A stretch of 64,000 nucleotides of DNA from CAZAQV01 sp964487255 (GTDB lineage: Bacteria > Myxococcota_A > Polyangia > Polyangiales > CAZAQV01): contig CAZAQV010000008.1 of NCBI GenBank assembly GCA_964487255.1, positions 124,001 through 188,000 on the forward strand. Direction: 5' to 3'. Position 1 is the stretch's first letter, and every line of letters starts with the position of its first letter. The notes beneath the pieces were generated by a model. That model was not told where the DNA came from, ran no database searches, and saw only the letters and a program-made list of their open reading frames with translations. A program made the position numbers and the translations under genes. Positions 27,335-36,193 of this stretch are shown piece by piece.

Positions 27335-28029
27335 CTCAGAAGTTGATGATTGCGGTTGTGGTTGCGGTTGTGATTGGCCTCGTTCCGGTCTTGCTACCGT
27401 TAAGTTGGGTGTCTGCAGCGGAGGAGCGTCTTGCCGAGCGTGAAGCGGAACCCGAGCAAGACAAAGCGCCGGTCGCTCAAGAGGCAAATGAGTCGTATTG
27501 CACAGGCGACCTCAAACGTATTCTGCGACGCGTGCTTACGAGCTGCGGCTTGCTTGGCAGCGGGGGCGCCCGTGGCTGCCAGCCGCTTGAGGCAAAAAAT
27601 GTCGCGACGATGGATGACGCTGACTTCAATGCGCTTTTCGTTCCGATGCAAGACCGAGGTGGCATTATTCAGTTCGAGAAAGCCTCCGCTGAACTCGACG
27701 AGAACGACAAAAAAGCGATCGATGAGGTTTTTGTGAAGCGTGGCGGAGCGAGCTACTTTTTGGTTGTGTCGCGCGCTTCACCGGAAGGAAGTACCAAGGT
27801 AAATCGCGACCTATCGAAGGCTCGCGCAGAGTCGGTGATGACCCACCTCAAAGAAAAGTTTGCTGATCCAGAGCTTGAAAAGCAGGTGGGCTTACTTTGG
27901 CTCGGGGAGGAATATGCACAACTCGACCCAACGTTCTGCGACTGGACCAGGAGTGGCGCGGCCGGCGAATGTAAGCCCGAAGAGCTCAACCGCAGCGCTT
28001 TTATCGCGTGGATCGACTGTCGACTATGA
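27331..28029 (+). CDS. OmpA-like domain protein in redox operon
   Basis: 232 aa. An N-terminal signal anchor (IAVVVAVVIGLVPVLLPL) is followed by an acidic linker and a Cys-bearing region (YCTGDL, TSCGLLG, RGCQPL). The C-terminal OmpA-like domain shows IIQFEKASAELDENDKKAI and SRASPEGSTKVNRDLSKARA. Six Cys in the periplasmic part make it a candidate substrate of the VKOR-type oxidase encoded just upstream. ATGA overlaps join it to both neighbours. Confidence 0.78.
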   Translation: MTQKLMIAVVVAVVIGLVPVLLPLSWVSAAEERLAEREAEPEQDKAPVAQEANESYCTGDLKRILRRVLTSCGLLGSGGARGCQPLEAKNVATMDDADFNALFVPMQDRGGIIQFEKASAELDENDKKAIDEVFVKRGGASYFLVVSRASPEGSTKVNRDLSKARAESVMTHLKEKFADPELEKQVGLLWLGEEYAQLDPTFCDWTRSGAAGECKPEELNRSAFIAWIDCRL

Positions 28030-28631
28030 CCGCGCGGTTTTGTTACGTGCTCTGCGCGTTGCTGTGTGGCGGTGGTATCGCCTGTGACGAACAAGGCGGT
28101 GCGGCGGAGGTGCAGGCCCCGAGAAGTCGCGTCGTGACCGCCAAGGTCAAGGAACAAGCCCCAACGGATCCGAAAGAGGAGATCTGCGACGTCGCGCCGA
28201 GCCCGGGCACCAAACTGGTCCTACCCGAGCTTGCCCAAGGACAAGCCGCGCCCAAAGCCTCCTCCGAGCGTACTTGGCTCAATGTTTGGGCGACCTGGTG
28301 CAAACCTTGCGTCGAAGAGTTGCCGATGCTGGCGCAATGGAAGTCAAAGTTGGCCAAAGAGGGCATTTCCGTATCGTTTCAGTTTCTCTCCGCAGATAAG
28401 GACGAAAGCGCGGTCGTGCAGTTCGCAAAAAAGACCGAGGGCGCCCCGGCGACCCTACGCATCGCGGACCCTGAAAACCTTCCGGAATGGCTCGTTTCGA
28501 TCGGCCTCGACGAGGGCGCACCGCTTCCTGTTCATGTTCTCACCAATGCTTCGGGTGAAGTGGTTTGCGCGCGCGCGGGTGCGGTCGCAGAGAGTGACTA
28601 CGCGCACGTTAAAGAAGTACTTAGCTTCTAG
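28026..28631 (+). CDS. TlpA-like thioredoxin lipoprotein
   Basis: 201 aa from ATG 28026 (ATGA overlap with the preceding stop). Lipobox GIAC at Cys20. The thioredoxin-fold domain has WATWCKPCVEELP (Cys92-Cys95) and a cis-Pro region in GAPLPVHVL. TlpA/ResA-type proteins reduce or isomerise disulfides in the periplasm, complementing the oxidising VKOR-thioredoxin protein two genes upstream. The pairing of oxidant and reductant in one translationally coupled operon supports an envelope thiol-redox role. Confidence 0.88.
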   Translation: MTARFCYVLCALLCGGGIACDEQGGAAEVQAPRSRVVTAKVKEQAPTDPKEEICDVAPSPGTKLVLPELAQGQAAPKASSERTWLNVWATWCKPCVEELPMLAQWKSKLAKEGISVSFQFLSADKDESAVVQFAKKTEGAPATLRIADPENLPEWLVSIGLDEGAPLPVHVLTNASGEVVCARAGAVAESDYAHVKEVLSF

Positions 28632-28676
28632 CCAAGATCAAGCCTGTTGGAACGTTAGTTGCAAGGAGCTGAAGCC

Positions 28677-29111
28677 ATGAATGCCCTCCTCGCCGAAAAA
28701 GAACCAAGCCATACCCGTGCCGATCAGAAGCTGGATATCCTCGTCATTGACGACAATGTCGATCTGCTGGACCTGGTTTGCACGATGCTGGAACTTGAAG
28801 GGCATTCGGTTCGCGCAGCGTCTCGCGGTGAGGATGGCATTGCGGCAGCAAACGACCGCCCCCCAGACGTGCTCCTTTCCGACCTTGGCCTACCCGGAAT
28901 GAGCGGGTGCGAGGTGGCCCAACGGCTTCGCGAAAATGACAAAACAAGGTCGATCCGCCTGATTGCCTTGTCGGGATACTCCGATTTGCAGGAGCAGGAA
29001 CGCGCGAAAAGGGCCGGATTCGAATTCTTCTTTGCCAAGCCCATCGCATGGGACGAACTCCGACGGTTCCTTCACGGTAAAGCGACAGAGCCTCTCGCGC
29101 AGGAAGGCTAG
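28677..29111 (+). CDS. Single-domain response regulator
   Basis: 144 aa from ATG 28677, chosen because AAGGAG lies 9-10 bp upstream. CheY-like receiver with acidic pair VIDDN, phospho-acceptor Asp69 (LLSDLGLPGMSG), Thr/Ser site IALSGYSD and Lys in FFAKPI. No output domain. It resembles the C-terminal receiver of the hybrid kinase at 31244, so it may be an alternative phosphate acceptor. It lies 45 bp after the TlpA-like gene. Confidence 0.88.
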   Translation: MNALLAEKEPSHTRADQKLDILVIDDNVDLLDLVCTMLELEGHSVRAASRGEDGIAAANDRPPDVLLSDLGLPGMSGCEVAQRLRENDKTRSIRLIALSGYSDLQEQERAKRAGFEFFFAKPIAWDELRRFLHGKATEPLAQEG

Positions 29112-29151
29112 ACCGCGGTTGTTGCCCAGTCGTAGCGTTTTTTTTGTCGCT

Positions 29152-29165
29152 TTACGGATCCGTAA
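29152..29165. other. Perfect 14-bp palindrome in a convergent intergenic region
   Basis: ttacggatccgtaa, in the 118 bp between the response regulator and the convergent sigma-54 activator. An 8-T run precedes it (29138-29145). It may form a protein-binding dyad; it is too short and loopless to be a good terminator. Confidence 0.3.
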
Positions 29166-29229
29166 CGTCGGGCCGCAAAGCGCGCCGGTGGGAACGAACC
29201 GTGCCTGCCGGGCCGAGTGACTGTCCAAG

Positions 29230-30654
29230 CTACGACTTGGTGGGATCTTGCAGGCCGTGCTTCTTGATCTTTTCCCAGAGGTTTTTGCGAGAGATGCCGA
29301 GGTAGTGAGCTGCCTGTTTGCGGCTCCAACCAAAGTGATCGAGCACCGTCTTGATATAACGAGCTTCAAACACGGCTGCAGCGTCGCTCAGCGCCCCTTG
29401 TTCCTGGTGTGTTTCTTGGCTTGGTTGCAGGCCACGGATCTCCTCCGGAAGGTGACAGGCGTCGATCGTTTGACCTTCGCTCATGACGACCGCTCGCTCG
29501 ATGGCGTGCTCAAGCTCTCGCACATTTCCTGGAAAGGGATACTCGCACAGCAATGTCCATGCGAACGGGGTTAGTCCGAGCGTCTCGCAGCTGCGCCCGC
29601 GTCGGCGAAGGAAATACTCGACCAGAAGCGGAATGTCCTTCTGACGTTCACGCAGAGGCGGAACGCGAACATCGAGGACCTTCAAACGAAAGTAAAGGTC
29701 CTCGCGAAATAAGCCTGCACGCACTCGCTCGCGTAGCGGGTGATTTGTTGCTGCGAGGATTCGAGCGCGCGCGGTGACCGTTCCCGCGGCGCCCACCGGT
29801 TGAACGACTCCCTCCTGCAGAACTCGCAGCAGTTTCACCTGACAGTGCAGAGGCAGTTCGGAGATTTCATCTAGAAACAGTGTGCCTTGTCCCGCCTCGA
29901 CGAACTTGCCAATGTGTTTGCGAACCGCACCTGTGAAAGCGCCACGCTCGTGGCCAAATAGTTCCGACTCGAACAAGTTCTCCGGGATGGCGCCGCAGTT
30001 GACCGCAATGAAAGGCTCCTTGCTGCGCACGCTGCAGTCGTGAATAGCTCTTGCGACGACTTCCTTTCCGGTACCGGTTTCTCCCTGAATCAGCACGGGG
30101 ACGTCCGAATGGGCGAGCGAGGCAACCCGCCGACGCAGCGCGGCCATCGCCGGGGAACGACCCACGAGTCGTTCGGTGGGTGTGGCCGGCGTTCGCTGTT
30201 GCTCCAGTGCGAATGAAGTTGCGTCCCGTTCGCGGACAAAATTAGCGAGCGTATCGAGCAAGTCGTCCATCGCGAACGGCTTGTGCAGGTAGTGCAGGGC
30301 GCGATGTTGTAGAGCGTTGACTGCCTCCGCGATCGAACCATAGGCGCTCATCAGGATGACCGCGGTTCGCGGAGCATTCTCGCGGGTCCATTCGAAGAGT
30401 GTGATGCCGTCGAGGTCCGGAAGACGAACATCGGAGATCAGGATGTCAAAAGGTTCGGCAGCCATTCGCTCAAGCGCGGGTTGACCAAAGCGCTCCCAGC
30501 GGACTTCATGTCCTGCATTGCGAAGGCAAAACTCGATGGAGTCGGCCAGGTCGGGTTCGTCTTCGACGAGTAAGATCCGGAGTTGCGCCACAGCCGGCAG
30601 TGGTTGTGCTGCCCGCTCTCTGGCACCTGCGGCGGATGTCGTCTCGTCGATCAT
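29230..30654 (-). CDS. NtrC-family sigma-54-dependent response regulator
   Basis: 474 aa. Receiver domain with phospho-acceptor Asp75 (LISDVRLPDLDG), AAA+ domain with Walker A GETGTGKE (191-198), the sigma-54-contact loop GAFTGA (238-243), Walker B TLFLDEIS, and an arginine-finger region (ATNHPLRERVRAGLFREDLYFR). The Fis-type helix-turn-helix ends it (SRKQAAHYLGISRKNLWEKI). When phosphorylated it should activate sigma-54 promoters. No kinase gene adjoins it directly; the hybrid kinase at 31244 is the nearest candidate partner. Confidence 0.94.
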   Translation of the reverse strand: MIDETTSAAGARERAAQPLPAVAQLRILLVEDEPDLADSIEFCLRNAGHEVRWERFGQPALERMAAEPFDILISDVRLPDLDGITLFEWTRENAPRTAVILMSAYGSIAEAVNALQHRALHYLHKPFAMDDLLDTLANFVRERDATSFALEQQRTPATPTERLVGRSPAMAALRRRVASLAHSDVPVLIQGETGTGKEVVARAIHDCSVRSKEPFIAVNCGAIPENLFESELFGHERGAFTGAVRKHIGKFVEAGQGTLFLDEISELPLHCQVKLLRVLQEGVVQPVGAAGTVTARARILAATNHPLRERVRAGLFREDLYFRLKVLDVRVPPLRERQKDIPLLVEYFLRRRGRSCETLGLTPFAWTLLCEYPFPGNVRELEHAIERAVVMSEGQTIDACHLPEEIRGLQPSQETHQEQGALSDAAAVFEARYIKTVLDHFGWSRKQAAHYLGISRKNLWEKIKKHGLQDPTKS

Positions 30655-30742
30655 GGCCGGCTGATCAACCTAGCATAAGATCGGACGACTCTCTGCACCC
30701 TCGGCGGAAGCAGCGATGAACACAGGGCATTTTTGCTTTATT

Positions 30743-31042
30743 TTAAAGGTGGTCTGGGCTCCGCGCGGCGGTGCCCTCGTGGAAAGACTCGAATAGGTCG
30801 CGTGCGAGCACGAATAGGTTCTCTCCGGCGCGCGTCGTTTTGCTTGAGCCCGTCGGTCCGACGACCCGCAATTGCATGAAGTATTTGCTAGTTTGATGAT
30901 CTGGCACCGTTCCCAGCTCAAGATCGACGGCGGAGACAGGCTGCGAGCTGTCCGCGAGCTTGCGTACCTGCTTTTCCAGATAGAACATTAGTTCTGGCGC
31001 CACGGACAAATGTGAAAAGCGGAAGCGAAGGTTGAACGACAT
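30743..31042 (-). CDS. Small HPF/RaiA-like protein (tentative)
   Basis: 99 aa. The layout FRFSHLSVAPELMFYLEKQV, a basic central strand and GENLFVLARDLFESF at the end recalls the alpha-beta fold of ribosome hibernation and sigma-54 modulation proteins, but the basic signature is weak. It lies 89 bp upstream of the sigma-54 activator on the same strand, so co-transcription is likely. Divergent from the hybrid-kinase gene. Confidence 0.4.
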   Translation of the reverse strand: MSFNLRFRFSHLSVAPELMFYLEKQVRKLADSSQPVSAVDLELGTVPDHQTSKYFMQLRVVGPTGSSKTTRAGENLFVLARDLFESFHEGTAARSPDHL

Positions 31043-31114
31043 TTGGCGGCAGAAGTATGCAATCCATGTGCCGCGCTTCTCCTGCGAAGATATACGCGTT
31101 TGGGACCACGACAG

Positions 31115-31130
31115 TTACGTAAGCGTAACC
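31115..31130. promoter_or_regulatory. Inverted repeat in divergent promoter region, candidate operator
   Basis: gttacg taag cgtaac, 6-bp perfect arms, with a further ggttac 14-19 bp to the right. It lies between the small HPF-like gene and the hybrid kinase, where both promoters must be. Binding protein unknown. Confidence 0.3.
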
Positions 31131-31243
31131 ATCACTGGTTTGGGTTACAATTTTGCGTCTGCTGTTGATTCACCAACGATTTTCTCTAGGCTCCGAATGA
31201 TGGTGCGCGCGGAAAATCTTGCGGGCAGTCTGCCGGACGGTCG

Positions 31244-34200
31244 ATGAGTCCGCCGGGTGCGAAGCCGACGATCGTCGTGGGTGTAGGCGCTTCCGCGGGC
31301 GGTCTGCGCGCATTTAAGGAGCTTGTGGCCACGCTGCCGAGAAACGGCGCCGCCTATCTTCTCGTCCAACATCTTGATCCGAGTCACAAAAGTGTTCTTG
31401 CCGAGCTTCTGGCACCGCACACAGCGCTGAGCGTTTGCGATGCAGCGCATGGGCAGGTCCTTCGGCCAAACCATATCTACGTCATCCGACCCGATACCTC
31501 GCTTAGCGTGCGCGATGGAAAGATCGTGGTTGGACCTTCCAAAGCGCATCGCGGAATCCGTCTCCCGGTGGATCATCTCTTCCGTTCGCTTGCGGAACAG
31601 TACCGCGCGCGCGCTGTTGGTATTGTGCTCTCAGGAGCGGGGAGTGACGGTACGGCCGGGCTTCGCGAGATTCACGGAGCGGGCGGGTTGACCATCGCAC
31701 AATCACCTGAGAGCTGCGAGCAGTTGGGCATGCCGCAGAGCGCAGTGGAGGCAGGTGTTGTCGATTTCGTGCTTGAGCTGAGTGAAATGGCAGACCTCGT
31801 TGGACGCTACAAACAACTTCCGCTGCACAACTTCTCCTTGGATCCGGTCTCTGTTCTTCAAGATGATGAAACGGGAAGCGGTGCCGGCGTCGAGCTGACC
31901 GATGAGACGCCTCGTACAGGCCTAACCCTGGACGAACAACAGCTCAGCGAACTCGGCGCCATCTTGAGCGCAGAAAACAGGTTTGACCTCAGCGCCTACA
32001 AGATCGGTACTGTGCAGCGTCGGGTCTTGCGCCGAATGATGCTGGCGGGCTTCGAGGACCCGCAGGCCTATCTCGACCTCTTGCGAGACGAGCCGAGCGA
32101 GCGAGACGTGTTGGTCCGCGATCTTTTGATCAGCGTGACCGAGTTCTTTCGCGATCCGTCATCATTTGAAGCCTTGCAGACGCTCGTCATCCAACCATTG
32201 GTGCAGCGTTTGGATGACGGTGACACGATTCGCGCCTGGGTTTCTGGATGTGCGACGGGCGAAGAGGCCTATTCGCTTGCGATCGAATTGTTTGATGCGA
32301 TCGACAGCCAGAAGAAATCGCTGAAAGTGCAAATCTTTGCGACCGACGTTGATCAAGACGCGCTTTCGTTCGCTCGCGCCGGGCTCTACTCCGATTCGAT
32401 TGCCGCAAGGATCAGCGAGCGTCGACTACAGAAGTACTTTGCGCCGCTGGAAGGGAGGGGGTTTAGAGTTCGCCCGCGTGTGCGCGATAGCATCTCTTTT
32501 TCCGTCAATGACGCTACGCGTGATCCACCCTTTTCACGGATGGATATGGTTCTTTGTCGCAATGTGCTCATCTACCTGACGGCAGAGGCCCAAGAACACG
32601 CTCTCAAATCAATGCACTTCGCCCTTAACCAAGACGGTGCACTCATGCTCGGCGGATCTGAATCCGTCGGCCCACAGCGCGCGTTGTTTCAGACTGTCTC
32701 GAAGCCGCACCGTATTTTTCGGCGGAGTGAAAGCAGTCGGCCGCTTCACATCATCAGTCCTCGCCGCAGGCGCGCGGACACGAGTGAGCCCCCGAAACGC
32801 GCCATCGCAGCGGGTCGCGACGAGGCCACGGATCGCGGCCGACAGGCCGTCTTGCGCGCCCTCGTCCCTCCTACCGTTGTCATCGATTCGACAGGAAGGG
32901 TGACTTACGCCCACGGCGAGCTCAGTCCTTACCTCACTTTCCCGCAGGGGGATGACCCCAGGCTGGAGTTTACAAAGCTGGTCCGTGATGAGCTTGCGAC
33001 GCGTGCGCGAGCGGCCTTTTATCGATGTCGACGAAATCGAGAGCGGGTTGAGTCTGTGGTCGAACTCGCTGCTCACGACGCCAAGGTGCGCTTTGTCGCC
33101 GTCCCGACCTCTGAGCCAGACGAACACAGCGTTGTGTTTTCCTTCGTCGATATCCAAGAGATGGATGCCTCGGTGTCCGACAAAGACGAACGTCCTGGAC
33201 AAGCCCTGCCGATCGAGCAGCTGGAGCGAGAGCTCTTCGCAACACGTGAGGACTTGCGCAGTACGGTGCAGGAACTCGAAGCATCGAACGAGGAACTCCG
33301 CTCCTCGAATGAAGAGTCGCTTTCGATGAATGAGGAGCTTCAGTCGGCCAATGAAGAACTCGAAGCCTCATCCGAGGAACTCCGCTCTCTTAACGAGGAG
33401 CTCACGACTGTCAATGTTCAGCTGCGCGAGAAGATTGAGCAGCTTGAGAAAGCAAACGACGATCTGAGTAACTTTTTTTCGAGCACACGCATTCCGACTC
33501 TGTTCTTGGACGAGGAGCTTCGCGTTCAGCAATTCAGCCCAGCCGCCGGACAGCTGCTCGGGCTGGATTATTCGGACTTGGGTCGTCGGGTCGTCCAATT
33601 TTCCAACCTGCTTCTGCGCGCGGATCTGGAAAGCGATGTAAACGCTGTCTTGCAGGACTTGGCGCCGCACAGTCAAGAGATCGAATCTGAAGAAGGGAGC
33701 CACTTTGTACGCCGCATCTTACCGTACCGAACGGAGAGTCGGCGGATTGAAGGGGTTGTCGTGACCTTTCAGGACGTGACCGACATTCGGAAAACGCAAC
33801 GAGACCTTGAGCACAGCGAAGAACTCTTGCGTGTCGCGGCAGAAGCGGCCCGTTTCGGAACGTTCGATCGAGACCTGCGCACGGGAGAGGTGACGTGGTC
33901 GAACGCGTTCAAACGCATACTCGGCATCGAAGACGATGCGTCGCCTCCGATCTCGATGAATGACTTACGGTTCGTGCATCCGGACGACCGCGAACTCGTA
34001 CAGAAGATGCAGGAGGAGTTCTTCGATCCGAGCGGCGATGGCAAAGTAGAGACTGAGCACCGTATCGTTCGTGCCGACGGCGAAGTGCGCTGGGTTCGAA
34101 GTCAAGGACGTGTGTTTTTCGAAGGAGAGGGGAAGAGCCGTCGTCCTGTTCGGCTGACGGGGATGGTTTTCGATATCACAGAGCGTAAGCGCGCCGAGCT

Positions 34201-36193
34201 GGCGGCGCGCGAATCGGAGGCACGAATGCGCCGACTCTTTGACCAGGCCCCAGCCATGATCGCAATCCATGAGGGTCCGGCGCATCACTATATCTACTCG
34301 AACCAACTGCATAGCCGTGCGGTGGGTGGTCGTATTTTACTTAACCGCTCGCTGCGCGAGGCGTTTCCCGACCTTGAAGGCCAGAGCGTATTCGAGCGTT
34401 TTGACAAGGTGTACACAACCGGTGTTCCCATTGTTACCGAAGCCTTCGCTGCGACCTTTGATCAGGATGGTGACGGAGATATGCGAGAGGGGTACTTCAC
34501 CCAAGTGCTGCAGCCACACTTCGACGCAAACGGCAACGTTGCAGGTGTGATGTCCTTTGCGTTCGACGTCACATCCGAAGTCAGGCTCACCCAAGAGGCC
34601 GAAGAAATCAGCGGGCGGCTTGAGATTGCCAAGCGTGCTGCCGGGCTCGGTGTTCACGATTATGACATCGTTAACAATCAAATCGAGTGGGATGATCGCG
34701 TACGTGAGCTTTGGGGCGTGCAAGAGGATGAGGCGATAACCTACGAGGTCTTCGCGGCGGGCATACATCCCGATGATCGCGAACGGGTCGAGCAAGAACT
34801 TGCGAGCGTGTTCGAACCTGGAGGCTCGCGGCGCTTTGAAAGCGATTATCGGGTCATCCACCGCGTGGACGGAGAAGTGCGCTGGATCCGCGCCACAGGC
34901 AATGTGCTCTTCGAAGGCGAGCAGGCCATACGTATTGTGGGAACAGTCGAGGACATCAGTGAGGCTAGAGCTGCACGCGAGCAACTTAAAGAGACCCAGC
35001 GACAGCTTCGAGAAGCCGATCAACAAAAAGACCAGTTCTTGGCGATGCTCGGGCACGAGTTGCGCAACCCCCTCGCGGCAATTCGAGGCGCGAGCGACTT
35101 GCTTAAAATCATGAATCACGACGCGGCTACAACTCAGAAGGTTCAATCGATCCTGGAACGTCAGACCTCACACATGGCGAAGCTCCTCGACGGGCTCCTC
35201 GATGTTTCGAGGATTGCGAGAGGCAAAGTCGTGCTTGAGAAAGAGTCGATCGACCTTGCAAAGTTGTGCCGAGAGGTGATCGCAGATCGAAGCGCTCACC
35301 TGCGGACCGATGAACTTCGTATCGAAACGGTCATTCCAGACGCCGCGCTGTGGGTCGATGGGGACGGCGTGAGGCTCGCGCAGGTGATCGACAATCTATT
35401 CACCAATGCCTGCAAGTATACGGACCAGGGCGGACGTGTCGTCGTGTCCCTTGAGCGCGATGGAACAGAGGCCTTGCTCACCGTGTCGGACACCGGCATT
35501 GGCATCGACCCAGAACTCTTGCCGCACATCTTCGAACTGTTTCGCCAGACCCCGCAGGGGCTCAACCGCTCGCTTGGAGGTCTTGGGCTCGGTCTTTCCT
35601 TGGTGAAGGGCTTGGTGGAGCTTCATGGAGGTGAGGTCAAGGCATATAGTGAGGGGCGAGGCAAGGGCGCCCGTTTCGAAGTACGGCTGCCACTGGCCAA
35701 GTCTGCTGGTGCCCGAAAGAGAGTCCAGTCTGTTCAAATGAAGGCGCTTTCGGTGCTCATCATCGAAGACAATGAGGACGTCTCGTACGCGCTTCAGAAC
35801 TTGCTCGAAGCACATCGGCACACCGTTCACGTGGCCATGACGGGCGAAGCCGGCCTCAAGCTTGCCATCGAACAACAACCTGACGTGGTTCTCTGTGACC
35901 TAGGCTTGCCGAAAATGAGTGGCCTCGACGTGGCGCGCGAGCTGACAAAAGCCTCCGCAGATGGATCCAAGAAGCCACTTTTGGTGGCCGTGACCGGTTA
36001 CGGGACCCATGACGCAAGGGAGCGCGGCTTTGAGGCAGGGTTCGACGCCTACCTCAACAAGCCGGTCTCTCTCGATGCGCTCGAACGTCTTTTGGCCGAG
36101 TGTCCAATAAGCGCTGACGCATGTGTGCGTCGGATGAGGTCTAGAGCCCCATGCGTCGGAAGAAAGCTTCCGAGTCAAGAGGACGACCCATGA
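31244..36193 (+). CDS. CheB-CheR-PAS-histidine kinase-receiver hybrid
   Basis: 1649 aa, complete. Domains in order: CheB methylesterase (Ser17 in GVGASAGG, His43 in VQHLDP, Asp in SGAGSDGTAG); CheR (about 225-490, CATGEEAYSLA); a long coiled coil of repeated SNEEL units (about 660-740); three to four PAS/PAC segments (to about 1245, with HPDDR and RWVRS motifs); HisKA with H-box HELRNPLA (about residue 1270); HATPase with N, G1 and G2 boxes (DNLFTNACKY, DTGIGI, GLGLGLSLVKG); and a receiver with Asp near residue 1550 (LCDLGLPKMSG). Predicted cytoplasmic. No chemoreceptor genes nearby. Its 3' end overlaps the convergent M3 peptidase gene by 53 bp. Confidence 0.94.
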   Translation: MSPPGAKPTIVVGVGASAGGLRAFKELVATLPRNGAAYLLVQHLDPSHKSVLAELLAPHTALSVCDAAHGQVLRPNHIYVIRPDTSLSVRDGKIVVGPSKAHRGIRLPVDHLFRSLAEQYRARAVGIVLSGAGSDGTAGLREIHGAGGLTIAQSPESCEQLGMPQSAVEAGVVDFVLELSEMADLVGRYKQLPLHNFSLDPVSVLQDDETGSGAGVELTDETPRTGLTLDEQQLSELGAILSAENRFDLSAYKIGTVQRRVLRRMMLAGFEDPQAYLDLLRDEPSERDVLVRDLLISVTEFFRDPSSFEALQTLVIQPLVQRLDDGDTIRAWVSGCATGEEAYSLAIELFDAIDSQKKSLKVQIFATDVDQDALSFARAGLYSDSIAARISERRLQKYFAPLEGRGFRVRPRVRDSISFSVNDATRDPPFSRMDMVLCRNVLIYLTAEAQEHALKSMHFALNQDGALMLGGSESVGPQRALFQTVSKPHRIFRRSESSRPLHIISPRRRRADTSEPPKRAIAAGRDEATDRGRQAVLRALVPPTVVIDSTGRVTYAHGELSPYLTFPQGDDPRLEFTKLVRDELATRARAAFYRCRRNRERVESVVELAAHDAKVRFVAVPTSEPDEHSVVFSFVDIQEMDASVSDKDERPGQALPIEQLERELFATREDLRSTVQELEASNEELRSSNEESLSMNEELQSANEELEASSEELRSLNEELTTVNVQLREKIEQLEKANDDLSNFFSSTRIPTLFLDEELRVQQFSPAAGQLLGLDYSDLGRRVVQFSNLLLRADLESDVNAVLQDLAPHSQEIESEEGSHFVRRILPYRTESRRIEGVVVTFQDVTDIRKTQRDLEHSEELLRVAAEAARFGTFDRDLRTGEVTWSNAFKRILGIEDDASPPISMNDLRFVHPDDRELVQKMQEEFFDPSGDGKVETEHRIVRADGEVRWVRSQGRVFFEGEGKSRRPVRLTGMVFDITERKRAELAARESEARMRRLFDQAPAMIAIHEGPAHHYIYSNQLHSRAVGGRILLNRSLREAFPDLEGQSVFERFDKVYTTGVPIVTEAFAATFDQDGDGDMREGYFTQVLQPHFDANGNVAGVMSFAFDVTSEVRLTQEAEEISGRLEIAKRAAGLGVHDYDIVNNQIEWDDRVRELWGVQEDEAITYEVFAAGIHPDDRERVEQELASVFEPGGSRRFESDYRVIHRVDGEVRWIRATGNVLFEGEQAIRIVGTVEDISEARAAREQLKETQRQLREADQQKDQFLAMLGHELRNPLAAIRGASDLLKIMNHDAATTQKVQSILERQTSHMAKLLDGLLDVSRIARGKVVLEKESIDLAKLCREVIADRSAHLRTDELRIETVIPDAALWVDGDGVRLAQVIDNLFTNACKYTDQGGRVVVSLERDGTEALLTVSDTGIGIDPELLPHIFELFRQTPQGLNRSLGGLGLGLSLVKGLVELHGGEVKAYSEGRGKGARFEVRLPLAKSAGARKRVQSVQMKALSVLIIEDNEDVSYALQNLLEAHRHTVHVAMTGEAGLKLAIEQQPDVVLCDLGLPKMSGLDVARELTKASADGSKKPLLVAVTGYGTHDARERGFEAGFDAYLNKPVSLDALERLLAECPISADACVRRMRSRAPCVGRKLPSQEDDP

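Noticed and set aside
29112..29229. Rho-independent terminator with T8 run after the response-regulator gene
   Set aside because: No stable GC stem lies directly before the T run; the 9-bp inverted repeat agtcgtagc/gctacgact spans about 110 bp and is a poor terminator.
31115..31151. Sigma-70 promoter with tacaat at 31146-31151
   Set aside because: No acceptable -35 hexamer lies at the right distance, so I list only the inverted repeat.
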